Assembly (NCBI GenBank): GCA_963737405.1
Contig: CAVTSL010000009.1
Coordinates: forward strand, 1 to 64,000
DNA: 64,000 bases
Direction of reading: 5' to 3'
DNA from: JACCTU01 sp963737405
GTDB lineage: Bacteria; Actinomycetota; Thermoleophilia; Gaiellales; Gaiellaceae
This document shows positions 8,650 to 16,903 of this stretch, piece by piece (the stretch's first letter is position 1; each line of letters starts with the position of its first letter). The notes beneath the pieces were generated by a model. The model saw nothing but the letters and a program-made list of their open reading frames with translations, made no database searches and was not told where the DNA came from. Made by a program: the position numbers and the translations under genes.

Positions 8650-10024
8650 CTACTTGCCTTCGCTGATCGCCTTCTGGGCGACCTGGTTCGCGTCGTTCAG
8701 GAGCTCGACGATGTTGGCCTCGCGGTCGGTGAAGACGGCCTGCACGACCGGATCGAGCGCGTGGTAGACGCTCTGGGTCGAGGCGACGGGCTCCGGGTAG
8801 AGCTTCTGTTTGAAGATGCCGGTCAGGAAGGGCCGCATCTGTGCGGTCGGGACGTTGACGTACGGCTTCACCCAGACGGTTCGCCTGGACGAACTGCGCC
8901 CTGTTGAAGATCGGGAACGAGGGAACGCCGACGGGCTGCTTGTTCGCGACGAGGATCTTCGCGTCGCGGATCGCCGCGTCCTTGTTGACCAGCTTGCGGA
9001 TGTAGAAGAAGTCGATCCAGCGCATCGCGGCCTCGAGCTTCGCGCCCTTCGTGTCGGGCCTGACCGCGGCGATCGAGCCGCCGCCCATCACGCCGGCGCT
9101 CTTGTGCTTCGCGAGCGGAAGCGGCGCGATCCCGTAGATGCTCGGGTTGATGTCGGTCGACTGCACGAGGAACGTGTAGATGTCGGAGCCGTTGATGAAC
9201 ATGCCGATCTTCCCGGCGGCGAACGCCTGGTTGATCGTGGGCCACGTGTAGTCGTACGTGGCACCCATCGAGTTGTCCGTCCAGCGCATCTTGCGAAGCA
9301 TCTGCAGCGACTGGATCGTCTGCGGGTTGTTGAGCCGCGACACGGCGCGCGTCCCTCGCCCGGTCTGCACACGGCCGCCGAAGGTGTAGGTGACCGTGGT
9401 CGCGATCCAGCCGGCCGTGTTGTCGTTCAGGCCCATCTGCGCGTAGCCGGTCTGGCCCGTGCGCTGGCTGATCTGCTTCGCGTACTGCTGCAGCTGCGCC
9501 CACGTCGTCGGCGGCTTGTTCGGGTCGAGCCCCGCCTGCCGGAACAGCTGACGGTTGTAGTGGAGCGCCTGGGCGTAGGCGGCGTACGGGACGCCGACGA
9601 TGCGGCGCTTGGACGTCGTCGCCTCCGCGAGGATGGAGGGCTGGAACTTCTTGAAGTACGGCCACTTCTTGATCTGCGCGGTGACGTCCGCGAGCTGCCG
9701 GTTCTCGCCGAGCGTGCGCGCGTCCGTGAAGGGCACAGTGAACACCGTCGGCAGGCGCCCCGCGGCGAGCTGCGCGGCGAAGGTCGCCCCGTTCCACGCG
9801 TATTCGACGGGACGAATGTCGACGTTCTTGTTCCGCCGCTCGAAGAGCGCGACGTTGTCGTTGAACTGCTTCTTCGCCTCCTCGGAGCTGCCCGGACGCA
9901 GCGCCGCGACGGTCACGGTGATCTTGGCCTGTGAGGCCGCGGGTGCCGTCGTCGCTGCGCCCGCGGTGACCGCGAACGCCGCGACGAGCGTGACGAGCAG
10001 CATCGCCCTGAACTTGGACCTCAT
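8650..10024 (-). CDS. Extracellular sugar-binding protein of ABC transporter (one frameshift)
   Basis: Start ATG 10024 follows GGAAAGGAAGG. A signal peptide (MRSKFRAMLLVTLVAAFAV..) leads into a family 1 solute-binding protein of about 455 residues, with the pattern FERRNKNVDIRPVEY, GVPYAAYAQALHYNR and PLPLAKHKSAGVMGGGS. The frame breaks at about 8876: residues up to RAQFVQAN read in one frame and the rest (KPYVNVPTAQMRPFLTG to KAISEGK) in another. One extra C before GTCTGGGTG explains it. The product would deliver an oligosaccharide to the two permeases. The likely ligand is an alpha-glucoside, judged from the neighbouring GH13 enzyme. Confidence 0.85.
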
Positions 10025-10078
10025 CGTCCTTCCTTTCCTCGGCGGCTGAACGTCGATCCGCACGGATTCCACGCGGCG

Positions 10079-10107
10079 ACTATGGCAGATCCGACAAATC
10101 TATGCAA
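10079..10107 (-). promoter_or_regulatory. Candidate promoter of the sugar ABC operon
   Basis: On the minus strand TTGCAT (10107-10102) and CATAGT (10084-10079) are 17 bases apart, 55 bases upstream of the binding-protein start. The adjacent TCTTGCAT resembles part of the dyad upstream of the LacI gene. Predicted by eye only. Confidence 0.4.
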
Positions 10108-10160
10108 GAGATCTACTGTTGGTTGAAGATTCTCGATGAAGACGCTAGTTTGCAGGGCGC

Positions 10161-11315
10161 ATGGCGGCGATCGCGTTCGACGGCGTCGAGAAGCGTTTCC
10201 CCGACGGGACGCAGGCCGTGCGAGGACTGACGCTGGATGTCGGCGACGGCGAGTTCCTCGTCCTCGTCGGGCCGTCCGGCTCGGGGAAGACGACGGCGCT
10301 GCGCATGGTCGCCGGCCTCGAGCAGGTGAGCGCGGGCGAGATCCGCATCGGCGGCACGGTCGTCAACGACCTGCCGCCGAAGCACCGCGACATCGCGATG
10401 GTGTTCCAGAACTACGCGCTCTACCCGCACATGAGCGCCGCCGCCAACCTCGGGTTCCCGCTCAAGCTCCGCCACGAGCAGCGGGGCGCGATCCGGCAGC
10501 GCGTCGGCTCGACCGCAGCGCTGCTCGGGCTCGGCGAGCTGCTCGACCGCAAGCCGGCGCAGCTCTCGGGCGGACAGCGGCAGCGCGTGGCGATGGGGCG
10601 GGCGATCGTGCGCGAGCCGCGCGCGTTCCTGATGGACGAGCCGCTCTCGAACCTCGACGCAAAGCTCCGCGTGGAGATGCGGGCGTACATCTCGATGCTC
10701 CACCAGCGGCTCGCCACCACGACGCTCTACGTCACGCACGACCAGACCGAGGCGATGACGATGGGCGACCGCGTCGCCGTGATGCGCGGCGGCGTGCTCG
10801 AGCAGGCCGCGAGCCCGCAGGAGCTCTACGGCCGTCCCGCGAACCTGTTCGTCGCGAGCTTCATCGGCTCTCCGGCGATGAACCTCGTGGTCGTCACGGT
10901 CGAGGACGAGGAGGGCAGCCCGGTCGCCCGACTGGGCGACGCCGTCCTCCCCGTCCCGCAGCTCGCGGGGCGCGTCGGCACCGAGGTGGCGCTCGGCATC
11001 CGGCCGGAAGACTTCGAGGACGCGGAGCTCACCGACCGCGGCGACGTGTTCGTCGACGTCTCGGTCGCGCTCGCGGAGCCGCTCGGGGCGGAGGTGATCG
11101 CGCACTTCTACGTCGACGCGACGCCGCTCGAAGACCACCGCGCCGTCGCCGAGGCACGCGACGGGGAGGGGGTGCCCGACGGGCGCGCCGGCGCGCGCCT
11201 CACGGCGCGGCTCAACCCGCGTTCGCGCGCCGAGACGGGGGGCCGCATTCGGCTTGCGATCGACACGAGCCGGCTCCACTTCTTCGACCCGGTGACCGAG
11301 CAGGCGCTCGCCTAG
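10161..11315 (+). CDS. Sugar ABC transporter ATP-binding protein, MsmK/UgpC type
   Basis: A 384-residue protein with Walker A GPSGSGKTT (about residue 37), Q-loop VFQNYALYPHM, signature LSGGQRQRVAMGRA, Walker B FLMDEPLSNLDA and switch His in THDQTEAMT. The C-terminal part (from about residue 240) is the TOBE-type regulatory domain of the multi-sugar ATPases (LGIRPEDFEDAEL). It is divergent from the binding-protein/permease operon with 136 bases between starts, and convergent with the GH13 gene. It probably energises the permeases at 6.6-8.4 kb. Confidence 0.92.
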   Translation: MAAIAFDGVEKRFPDGTQAVRGLTLDVGDGEFLVLVGPSGSGKTTALRMVAGLEQVSAGEIRIGGTVVNDLPPKHRDIAMVFQNYALYPHMSAAANLGFPLKLRHEQRGAIRQRVGSTAALLGLGELLDRKPAQLSGGQRQRVAMGRAIVREPRAFLMDEPLSNLDAKLRVEMRAYISMLHQRLATTTLYVTHDQTEAMTMGDRVAVMRGGVLEQAASPQELYGRPANLFVASFIGSPAMNLVVVTVEDEEGSPVARLGDAVLPVPQLAGRVGTEVALGIRPEDFEDAELTDRGDVFVDVSVALAEPLGAEVIAHFYVDATPLEDHRAVAEARDGEGVPDGRAGARLTARLNPRSRAETGGRIRLAIDTSRLHFFDPVTEQALA

Positions 11316-11325
11316 CACCAGGGCT

Positions 11326-13004
11326 TCACGCTGCCCGCAGCCAGACGGCCGTGTCCGGCCGGAGCAGTCCGCCCTCGAGCGGGCCGCTTGCCAGCAGGAC
11401 CGCTTCGTGGGGCGGCAGCTCGACCGCTTCCGCGGAGAGGTTCAGGACGCAGGCGAACCGCTCGCCGCGCGCGAAGGCGAGGACGCCGCCCGGCGCGTCG
11501 AGCCAGCGCAGCGAGCCGTCGCCGAGGGCGGGCTCAGAGCGCCTGATCTGCAGGGCCTCGCGGTAGAGCGACAGCATCGACCCCGGGACGCCGTCCTGCG
11601 CGTCGGCGGCGTGGGCCCCCCACCACGCGGGCTGCGGGAGCCAGGGTGAGCGCGGTCGCGCCCGGCGGGCTGAACCCGAACGACGCGCCGTCGCGTCGCC
11701 ACGGGAGCGGCACGCGGCAGCCGTCACGGCCGGGGTCACTGCCGCCCGAGCGGAAGTGCATGGGGTCCCGGAGCGCACCGGCGGGCAGGTCCTCGACCTC
11801 TGGCAGCCCGAGCTCTTCGCCCTGGTAGACGTAGACGGCGCCGGGCAGGGCCAGCACCAGCAGCGCGGCAGCGCGCGCGCGCCGTGTCCCGAGCTCCAGG
11901 TCGACGGACGGGATCCCATCGGTCTTCGCCGCGAACGCGAAGGTCGTGTCCTCGCGGCCATAGCGCGTGACGTGGCGGGTCACGTCGTGGTTCGAGAGCA
12001 CCCAGGTCGCAGGCGCGCCGACGGGGGCGTGCGCTGCGAGCGTCGCGTCGATGCACGCACGCAGCCGCTCGGGCTGCCACGGGCAGGCGAGGAAGTCGAA
12101 GTTGAACGCCGTGTGCATCTCGTCGGAACGCAGGTAGCGGGCGAAGCGCTCGACGTCAGGGAGCCAGATCTCGCCGATCATGATCCGCTCGCCCTCGTAC
12201 TCCGTCCGCCACCGCGCGCCAGGCGCGGTACACCTCGTGCAGCTCGTCGCGGTCGGTGAACGGGTGCGGCGAGGGCGCGTCGACCTCGTCGAAGTCCGGG
12301 AGCGCGCCGTCCTTGAAGAGGAGCGCGGCGGAGTCGATGCGTACGCCCGCGGCGCCGCGGTCGAACCAGAAGCGAAGCACCTCCTCGTACTCCCTGCGAA
12401 CGTCGTCGTTGTCCCAGTTGAGATCGGGCTGCTCCGGCGCGAACAGGTGCAGGTACCACTCGCCCGGGCTCCCGTCGGCGTTCCGGATCCGCGTCCAGGC
12501 GGTGCCGCCGAAGATCGACGACCAGTCGTTCGGCGGCAGCTCGCCGGCGGGGCCTCGGCCCGGGCGGAACCAGAACCGGTCGCGCTCGGACGAGGCCGGC
12601 TCGGCGGCGAGCGCGTCGCGGAACCACGGGTGCTGGTCGGAGCAGTGGTTCGGCACGATGTCGACGATCACGCGGAGCCCGAGCTCGGCGGCCTCCGCGA
12701 TCAGGAGCTCGGCCTCGGCGAGCGTCCCGAACATGGGGTCGATGTCGCGGTAGTCGGCGACGTCGTAGCCGCCGTCCGCCATCGGCGACGGGTACCACGG
12801 CGTGAACCAGATCGCGTCCACGCCGAGGTCGCGCAGGTAAGGGAGCTTCGCCCGCACGCCGGCGAGGTCGCCGACGCCGTCGCCGTTGCCGTCGGCGAAC
12901 GACCGCACGTAGACCTCGTAGATGACCGCGTCGCGCCACCAGGGGCGGCCGTTGCCGCCGGCGGGGTCGGCGTCGGCGGTATGGACGACGTGTGGCGCGG
13001 TCAT
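11326..13004 (-). CDS. GH13 alpha-glucosidase/oligo-1,6-glucosidase (two frameshifts)
   Basis: From ATG 13004 the protein reads as a glycoside hydrolase 13 enzyme of about 550 residues: RDAVIYEVYVRSFADGNGDG, FTPWYPSPMADGGYDV, VIVDIVPNHCSDQHPWF, nucleophile region GVRIDSAAL, acid/base region IGEIWLPD, and LSNHDVTRHV for the third carboxylate. Two single-base slips interrupt it: near 12200 (between RAWRAVAD and the EYEGERIMIGE stretch) and near 11665 (between FGFSPPGAT and PWLPQPAWW). Each fits one inserted base. It would hydrolyse alpha-linked glucosides brought in by the adjacent transporter. It has no signal peptide, so it is cytoplasmic. Confidence 0.88.
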
Positions 13005-13082
13005 CGGCGTCGGAGACTATCGCGACCGCTGCAAAAAATCCATCATCTCCCGCAAGTCGACGACAAGCGCCGACTCGAGGCG

Positions 13083-14106
13083 CTAGCCCGCCGAGGCGGC
13101 CGTGGCGATCCGCGCCGGTCGCGGCCGCGGCGCCGGTGGAGCCACGGACGACGAGCTCCGGCTCGAAGAGCAGCTCCTCGCTCGAGACCGCTGTCCCGCC
13201 GACCTGGCTCAGCAGCTGGCCGACCGCCGCCTGGCCCATCGCCTCGATCGGCTGCCGGACGGTCGTGAGCGGCGGGTCCGTGCTCGTCATCAGGGCCGAG
13301 TCGTCGAAGCCGACCACGGACAGGTCGCCGGGCACGTCGAGCCCTGCCCGCCGCGCCTGCCGGATTACGCCGAGCGCGAGGATGTCGCTGGCGCAGACGA
13401 CGGCGGTGACCTCGCGGCGAAGCAGCCGGGTCGCGGCCATGAGCCCTCCTTCGAGCGAGAACAGCGTGTGCTCGACGAGCTCGGGCTCGCCGCGGGCGCG
13501 GCGGTAGGCCTCGAGCTTCCGGATCGAGGGCACGTGGTCGGCAGGGCCCAGCACGAGCCCGATCCGGTCGTGGCCGAGGGACTCGAGGTGGGCGAGCGCC
13601 TGCTCGGTCGCGTGCGCGTCGTCGACGGAGACGCGCGGGAATCCGAGGTCCTCGTACGCGGCGTTGATCAGCACCACGGGGACCCGCCTCTCGCTCAGCA
13701 GGTGGTAGTGGCGGTGGTCGGCGCCGGCCTCGTGGTACTCGCCGCCGAAGAAGATGATCCCCGACACGTGCTGCTCGAGCAGCATGTCGACGTAGGCGGC
13801 CTCGGTGACGCCGGCCGCCGTGCGCGTACAGAGGACCGGCGTCACGCCACGCCGCGAGAGCGCGTCGGCGACGACCTCGGCGAAGGCGGGGAAGATCGGG
13901 TTCTGCAGCTCGGGCAGGACAAGGCCGACGAGGCGCGCGCGCGCCCCGCGAAGCTGCGTCGGCCGCTCGTACCCGAGCACGTCGAGCGCCGTGAGCACCG
14001 CCTGGCGCGTCGCCTCGGAAACGCCCGGCTTGCCGTTGAGCACGCGGCTGACCGTGGCCTCGCTGACCTTCGCGTACGCCGCCACCTCCGCCAGCCGCCG
14101 TGTCAT
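13083..14106 (-). CDS. LacI-family transcriptional repressor
   Basis: Start ATG 14106. Residues 1-55 are the LacI helix-turn-helix and hinge (LAEVAAYAKVSEATVSRVLN), followed by the periplasmic-binding-like effector domain (VVGFDDSALMTSTDPPLTTV, then RGSTG at the end). The frame as given runs on into the next gene. One inserted base near 13115 would place the stop TAG at 13083 and give an ordinary C-terminus, so I end it there. It is adjacent to the GH13 gene and is the likely regulator of the alpha-glucoside genes, presumably by binding dyads such as the one at 14135. Confidence 0.85.
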
Positions 14107-14134
14107 GCAAGCAAGGTAATCGATTCTGGAGGAC

Positions 14135-14153
14135 GTTGCGACTTTCTTGCAAC
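14135..14153. promoter_or_regulatory. Candidate LacI-type operator
   Basis: GTTGC-N9-GCAAC dyad 29 bases upstream of the LacI start. The TTGCAAGAAA core is similar to the CTTGCA-containing MalR operators I recall from actinomycetes, and a TGCAAGAG half occurs before the binding-protein gene (about 10103). By-eye match only. Confidence 0.4.
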
Positions 14154-14271
14154 CTGCTGTCGAGTTTCGTACCGCCGTGGTCCCGGGATGACGGCGGCGC
14201 AAACGAACTCGCGCTCGTGCCGCGGCCTGCAACAACCGCGTCACGAGGGCCGAGCCGGAGGCGGCCCCCGG

Positions 14272-14931
14272 TCACCGCTGCATCCTTGGATCGTGCGTGG
14301 GGTCGGCGTACATGCGAGGGCAACCGTGATCGATGGCTTCGGAGCGCAGTTCGTAGTGCCAGGGCTCGTTGCTGTAGATCTGGCAGAGCCCGTACGCGGC
14401 GCCGTGTTCGGACAGCCACGACGTGGCATCGGAGCGCCCGATGTCGATCGCGTCCCCCGACACGTGGGGAGACGTGTCCGGTGTGGCCACCCATCGGGCA
14501 GCTTCCGCTTCCGAGCCATACTCGGAGACGGCCTCGCGAAGCAGCTGATCCTGGTAGTCCGGGGAACGCCAGCCACTGTCGACGAAGAACTCGACCCCGT
14601 CGTCCGCGGCATCAGTCGCAGCTTGGCGCAGGGCACCGAGCAGATCGGGGTCGAGGTTGGCTACACCCGGAACCTCGTCATCGAAGACCGTCGCGCCGTC
14701 GGGGACGGCACCGTCAGCCTCGCCGAGCGCACCACGATGCTCACTGCGAAGACCACGGTGCGCACTGCGAAGGACGTCGATGGGTGATGCGGCCGTCGAG
14801 GACGAAGACGCCGGCAACTGGTAGCCGAGGGCTGCGGCGATCGCCGCGACGACGACCAGCAGGCCGGCGACACGGATCCGGCGAATCCGAATCCGACGGG
14901 TCGTCGGTCGTGCTGGGTGGCTGTGGGTCAC
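14272..14931 (-). CDS. VanY-like D-alanyl-D-alanine carboxypeptidase (peptidase M15)
   Basis: About 220 residues: a short basic N-terminus, one membrane anchor (AGLLVVVAAIAAALGYQL), a low-complexity linker, then an M15B zinc peptidase domain. Zinc and catalytic residues are visible: SGWRSPDYQDQLL, H-x6-D in SPHVSGDAIDIG, and EPWHYEL near the end. It trims the terminal D-Ala of peptidoglycan stems outside the membrane. A start at GTG 14931 has GGAGG only one base upstream, and ATG 14994 is the alternative. It is divergent from a two-component system, as in VanRS-VanY arrangements, which suggests that pair controls it. Confidence 0.85.
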   Translation of the reverse strand: MTHSHPARPTTRRIRIRRIRVAGLLVVVAAIAAALGYQLPASSSSTAASPIDVLRSAHRGLRSEHRGALGEADGAVPDGATVFDDEVPGVANLDPDLLGALRQAATDAADDGVEFFVDSGWRSPDYQDQLLREAVSEYGSEAEAARWVATPDTSPHVSGDAIDIGRSDATSWLSEHGAAYGLCQIYSNEPWHYELRSEAIDHGCPRMYADPTHDPRMQR

Positions 14932-15018
14932 GCCTCCAGTCAAGGCAGCGTGGTGTTGCCGGCACGTATGTCGTTTTCGATATGCCGACGACATCCGCCA
15001 GCTCGTAGCATCGGAGCA

Positions 15019-15714
15019 ATGCGTGTGTTGATCGTCGAGGACGAACCCTTCATGGCGGAAGCCATCCGCGACGGCCTACGCCTGGAAGCGATCGCGGCAG
15101 ACATCGCAGGTGACGGCGACACGGCTCTGGAGCTGCTGAGCGTCAACGCCTACGACATCGCCGTCCTCGACCGAGACATTCCCGGACCTACCGGTGACGA
15201 GATCGCCAAACGCATCGTCGCCTCCGGCAGCGGCATGCCGATCCTCATGCTCACCGCTGCCGACCGTCTCGACGACAAGGCCTCCGGGTTCGAGCTCGGC
15301 GCCGACGACTACCTCACGAAGCCGTTCGAGCTCCTGGAGCTCGTGCTCCGTCTCAGAGCGCTCGACCGCAGGCGCGCACACGCCAGGCCGCCCGTGCGAG
15401 AGATCGCAGGTCTGCGGCTGGATCCGTTCCGCCGAGAGGTCTACCGCGACGGCCGCTACGTGGCGCTGACCAGGAAGCAGTTCGCAGTGCTCGAAGTCCT
15501 CGTCGCTGCCGAGGGCGGTGTCGTCAGCGCCGAAGAGCTACTGGAACGAGCGTGGGATCAGAACGCAGACCCGTTCACCAACGCCGTGCGCATCACAGTC
15601 TCGGCACTGCGCAAGCGCCTCGGCGAACCCTGGATCATCGCCACCGTGGCCGGTGCCGGGTACCGCATCGACACTCGACCAGACACCGGGCAGGAGGGAG
15701 GAGACCGTGGATAG
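15019..15714 (+). CDS. OmpR/VanR-type response regulator
   Basis: A 231-residue protein starting at ATG 15019. The receiver domain (1-115) shows the acidic pair VEDEP, the phospho-acceptor Asp in DIAVLDRDIPG, and the Lys in DDYLTKPFEL. The winged-helix effector domain (130-225) has RKQFAVLEVLVAAEGG and RITVSALRKRLGEPW. It overlaps the kinase gene by 8 bases, indicating coupled translation. It appears intact, and its sequence looks close to actinomycete homologues as far as I recall, more so than expected for this lineage. Confidence 0.93.
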   Translation: MRVLIVEDEPFMAEAIRDGLRLEAIAADIAGDGDTALELLSVNAYDIAVLDRDIPGPTGDEIAKRIVASGSGMPILMLTAADRLDDKASGFELGADDYLTKPFELLELVLRLRALDRRRAHARPPVREIAGLRLDPFRREVYRDGRYVALTRKQFAVLEVLVAAEGGVVSAEELLERAWDQNADPFTNAVRITVSALRKRLGEPWIIATVAGAGYRIDTRPDTGQEGGDRG

Positions 15715-16903
15715 AGCCCCAGGGTTGAGTGTTCGCCTCAAACTCACCCTCAGCTACGCCGGCTTCCTCATGCTCGCGGGTGCCGTGCTGCTCGCCGCCG
15801 GGTACTTCTCCCTTTCGCGCGGTGTGCACCCTGGTGTGATTTTCATCGTGCAAAGCCACGCTGACCTCGTGCGCTATTTCGCTCCGATCGCGGCCACCGT
15901 GATGGCGTTTCTGCTGGTCTTCGGTCTCCTGGGAGGGTGGCTCCTCGCCGGCCGGATGCTCGCTCCCCTGACTCGCATCACAGATGCCACACGCATGGCC
16001 GCGAACGGATCGCTCTCCCACCGAATCCGGCTGCCGGGCCGCAGAGATGAGTTCCGCGAGCTCGCCGACGTCTTCGACGCCATGCTCGCGCGGCTCGAAG
16101 CGCACGTCGCCGAGCAGCAGAGGTTCGCGGCCAACGCTTCCCACGAACTGCGCACCCCGTTGGCGATCACGCAGACACTTCTCGACGTGGCCCGCAAGGA
16201 TCTGAACCGCGACACCGGCGAACTCGTCGACCGCCTCCACGCCGTCAACACCCGAGCGATCGACCTCACGGAAGCACTGCTCCTGCTCAGCCGCGCCGAC
16301 CAACGGTCCTTCACCCGAGAACACGTCGACCTGTCTCTCGTGGCGGAAGAAGCCACTGAAACGCTCCTCCCCCTCGCAGAAAAACGCGGCGTCACGATCG
16401 AGACCTCCGGCGACATGACCCCCACCATCGGCTCGCATGCGCTCCTGCTGCAGTTGAGCACGAACCTCGTGCACAACGCGATCGTCCACAACCTGCCTGC
16501 ACAGGGCAGCGTGTGGGTGACGACCAGCGTTCACCCGAAGAGTGTGGTGCTCACCGTCGAGAACACCGGCGAGCAGCTCACCCCACAAGTGGTTTCCACG
16601 CTCGGCGAGCCGTTTCAGCGCGGCACCGAACGCATACGCGCCGACCACGCAGGCGTCGGCCTCGGCCTGGCAATCGTCAAGAGCATCACCCAAGCACACG
16701 ACGGAAGCCTCACCCTCACCCCCCGGGCCGCCGGCGGGCTCCGCGTCACGGTGCAACTACCCGCCGCGCCACCGCACACCGGCCCAGAACTGAAAAGCGG
16801 CCGGCGAGGCACGAAGCCACGCTGGCCCATCGAGACGGATGGATCCTTTATGGACACCAGCACGACTTCGGCTTCGGCGGCTCAGGCGGATTCCGCGCGT
16901 TGA
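15707..16903 (+). CDS. Sensor histidine kinase partner (VanS-like)
   Basis: GTG 15707 sits behind an excellent GGAGGGAGGAG site. There are two membrane helices (about residues 10-32 and 57-80) with a short outside loop, then a HAMP linker (MLAPLTRITDATRMA). The dimerisation box SHELRTPLA carries the phospho-His. The ATPase domain has NLVHNAIVHN (N box), VENTGEQ and GVGLGLAIVKS (G box). About 35 residues after PAAPPHTG look unrelated to the family and run over the end of the convergent LuxR gene by 22 bases, suggesting the original stop was lost at a junction. It presumably phosphorylates the 15019 regulator in response to a cell-wall signal. Confidence 0.92.
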   Translation: MDRAPGLSVRLKLTLSYAGFLMLAGAVLLAAGYFSLSRGVHPGVIFIVQSHADLVRYFAPIAATVMAFLLVFGLLGGWLLAGRMLAPLTRITDATRMAANGSLSHRIRLPGRRDEFRELADVFDAMLARLEAHVAEQQRFAANASHELRTPLAITQTLLDVARKDLNRDTGELVDRLHAVNTRAIDLTEALLLLSRADQRSFTREHVDLSLVAEEATETLLPLAEKRGVTIETSGDMTPTIGSHALLLQLSTNLVHNAIVHNLPAQGSVWVTTSVHPKSVVLTVENTGEQLTPQVVSTLGEPFQRGTERIRADHAGVGLGLAIVKSITQAHDGSLTLTPRAAGGLRVTVQLPAAPPHTGPELKSGRRGTKPRWPIETDGSFMDTSTTSASAAQADSAR

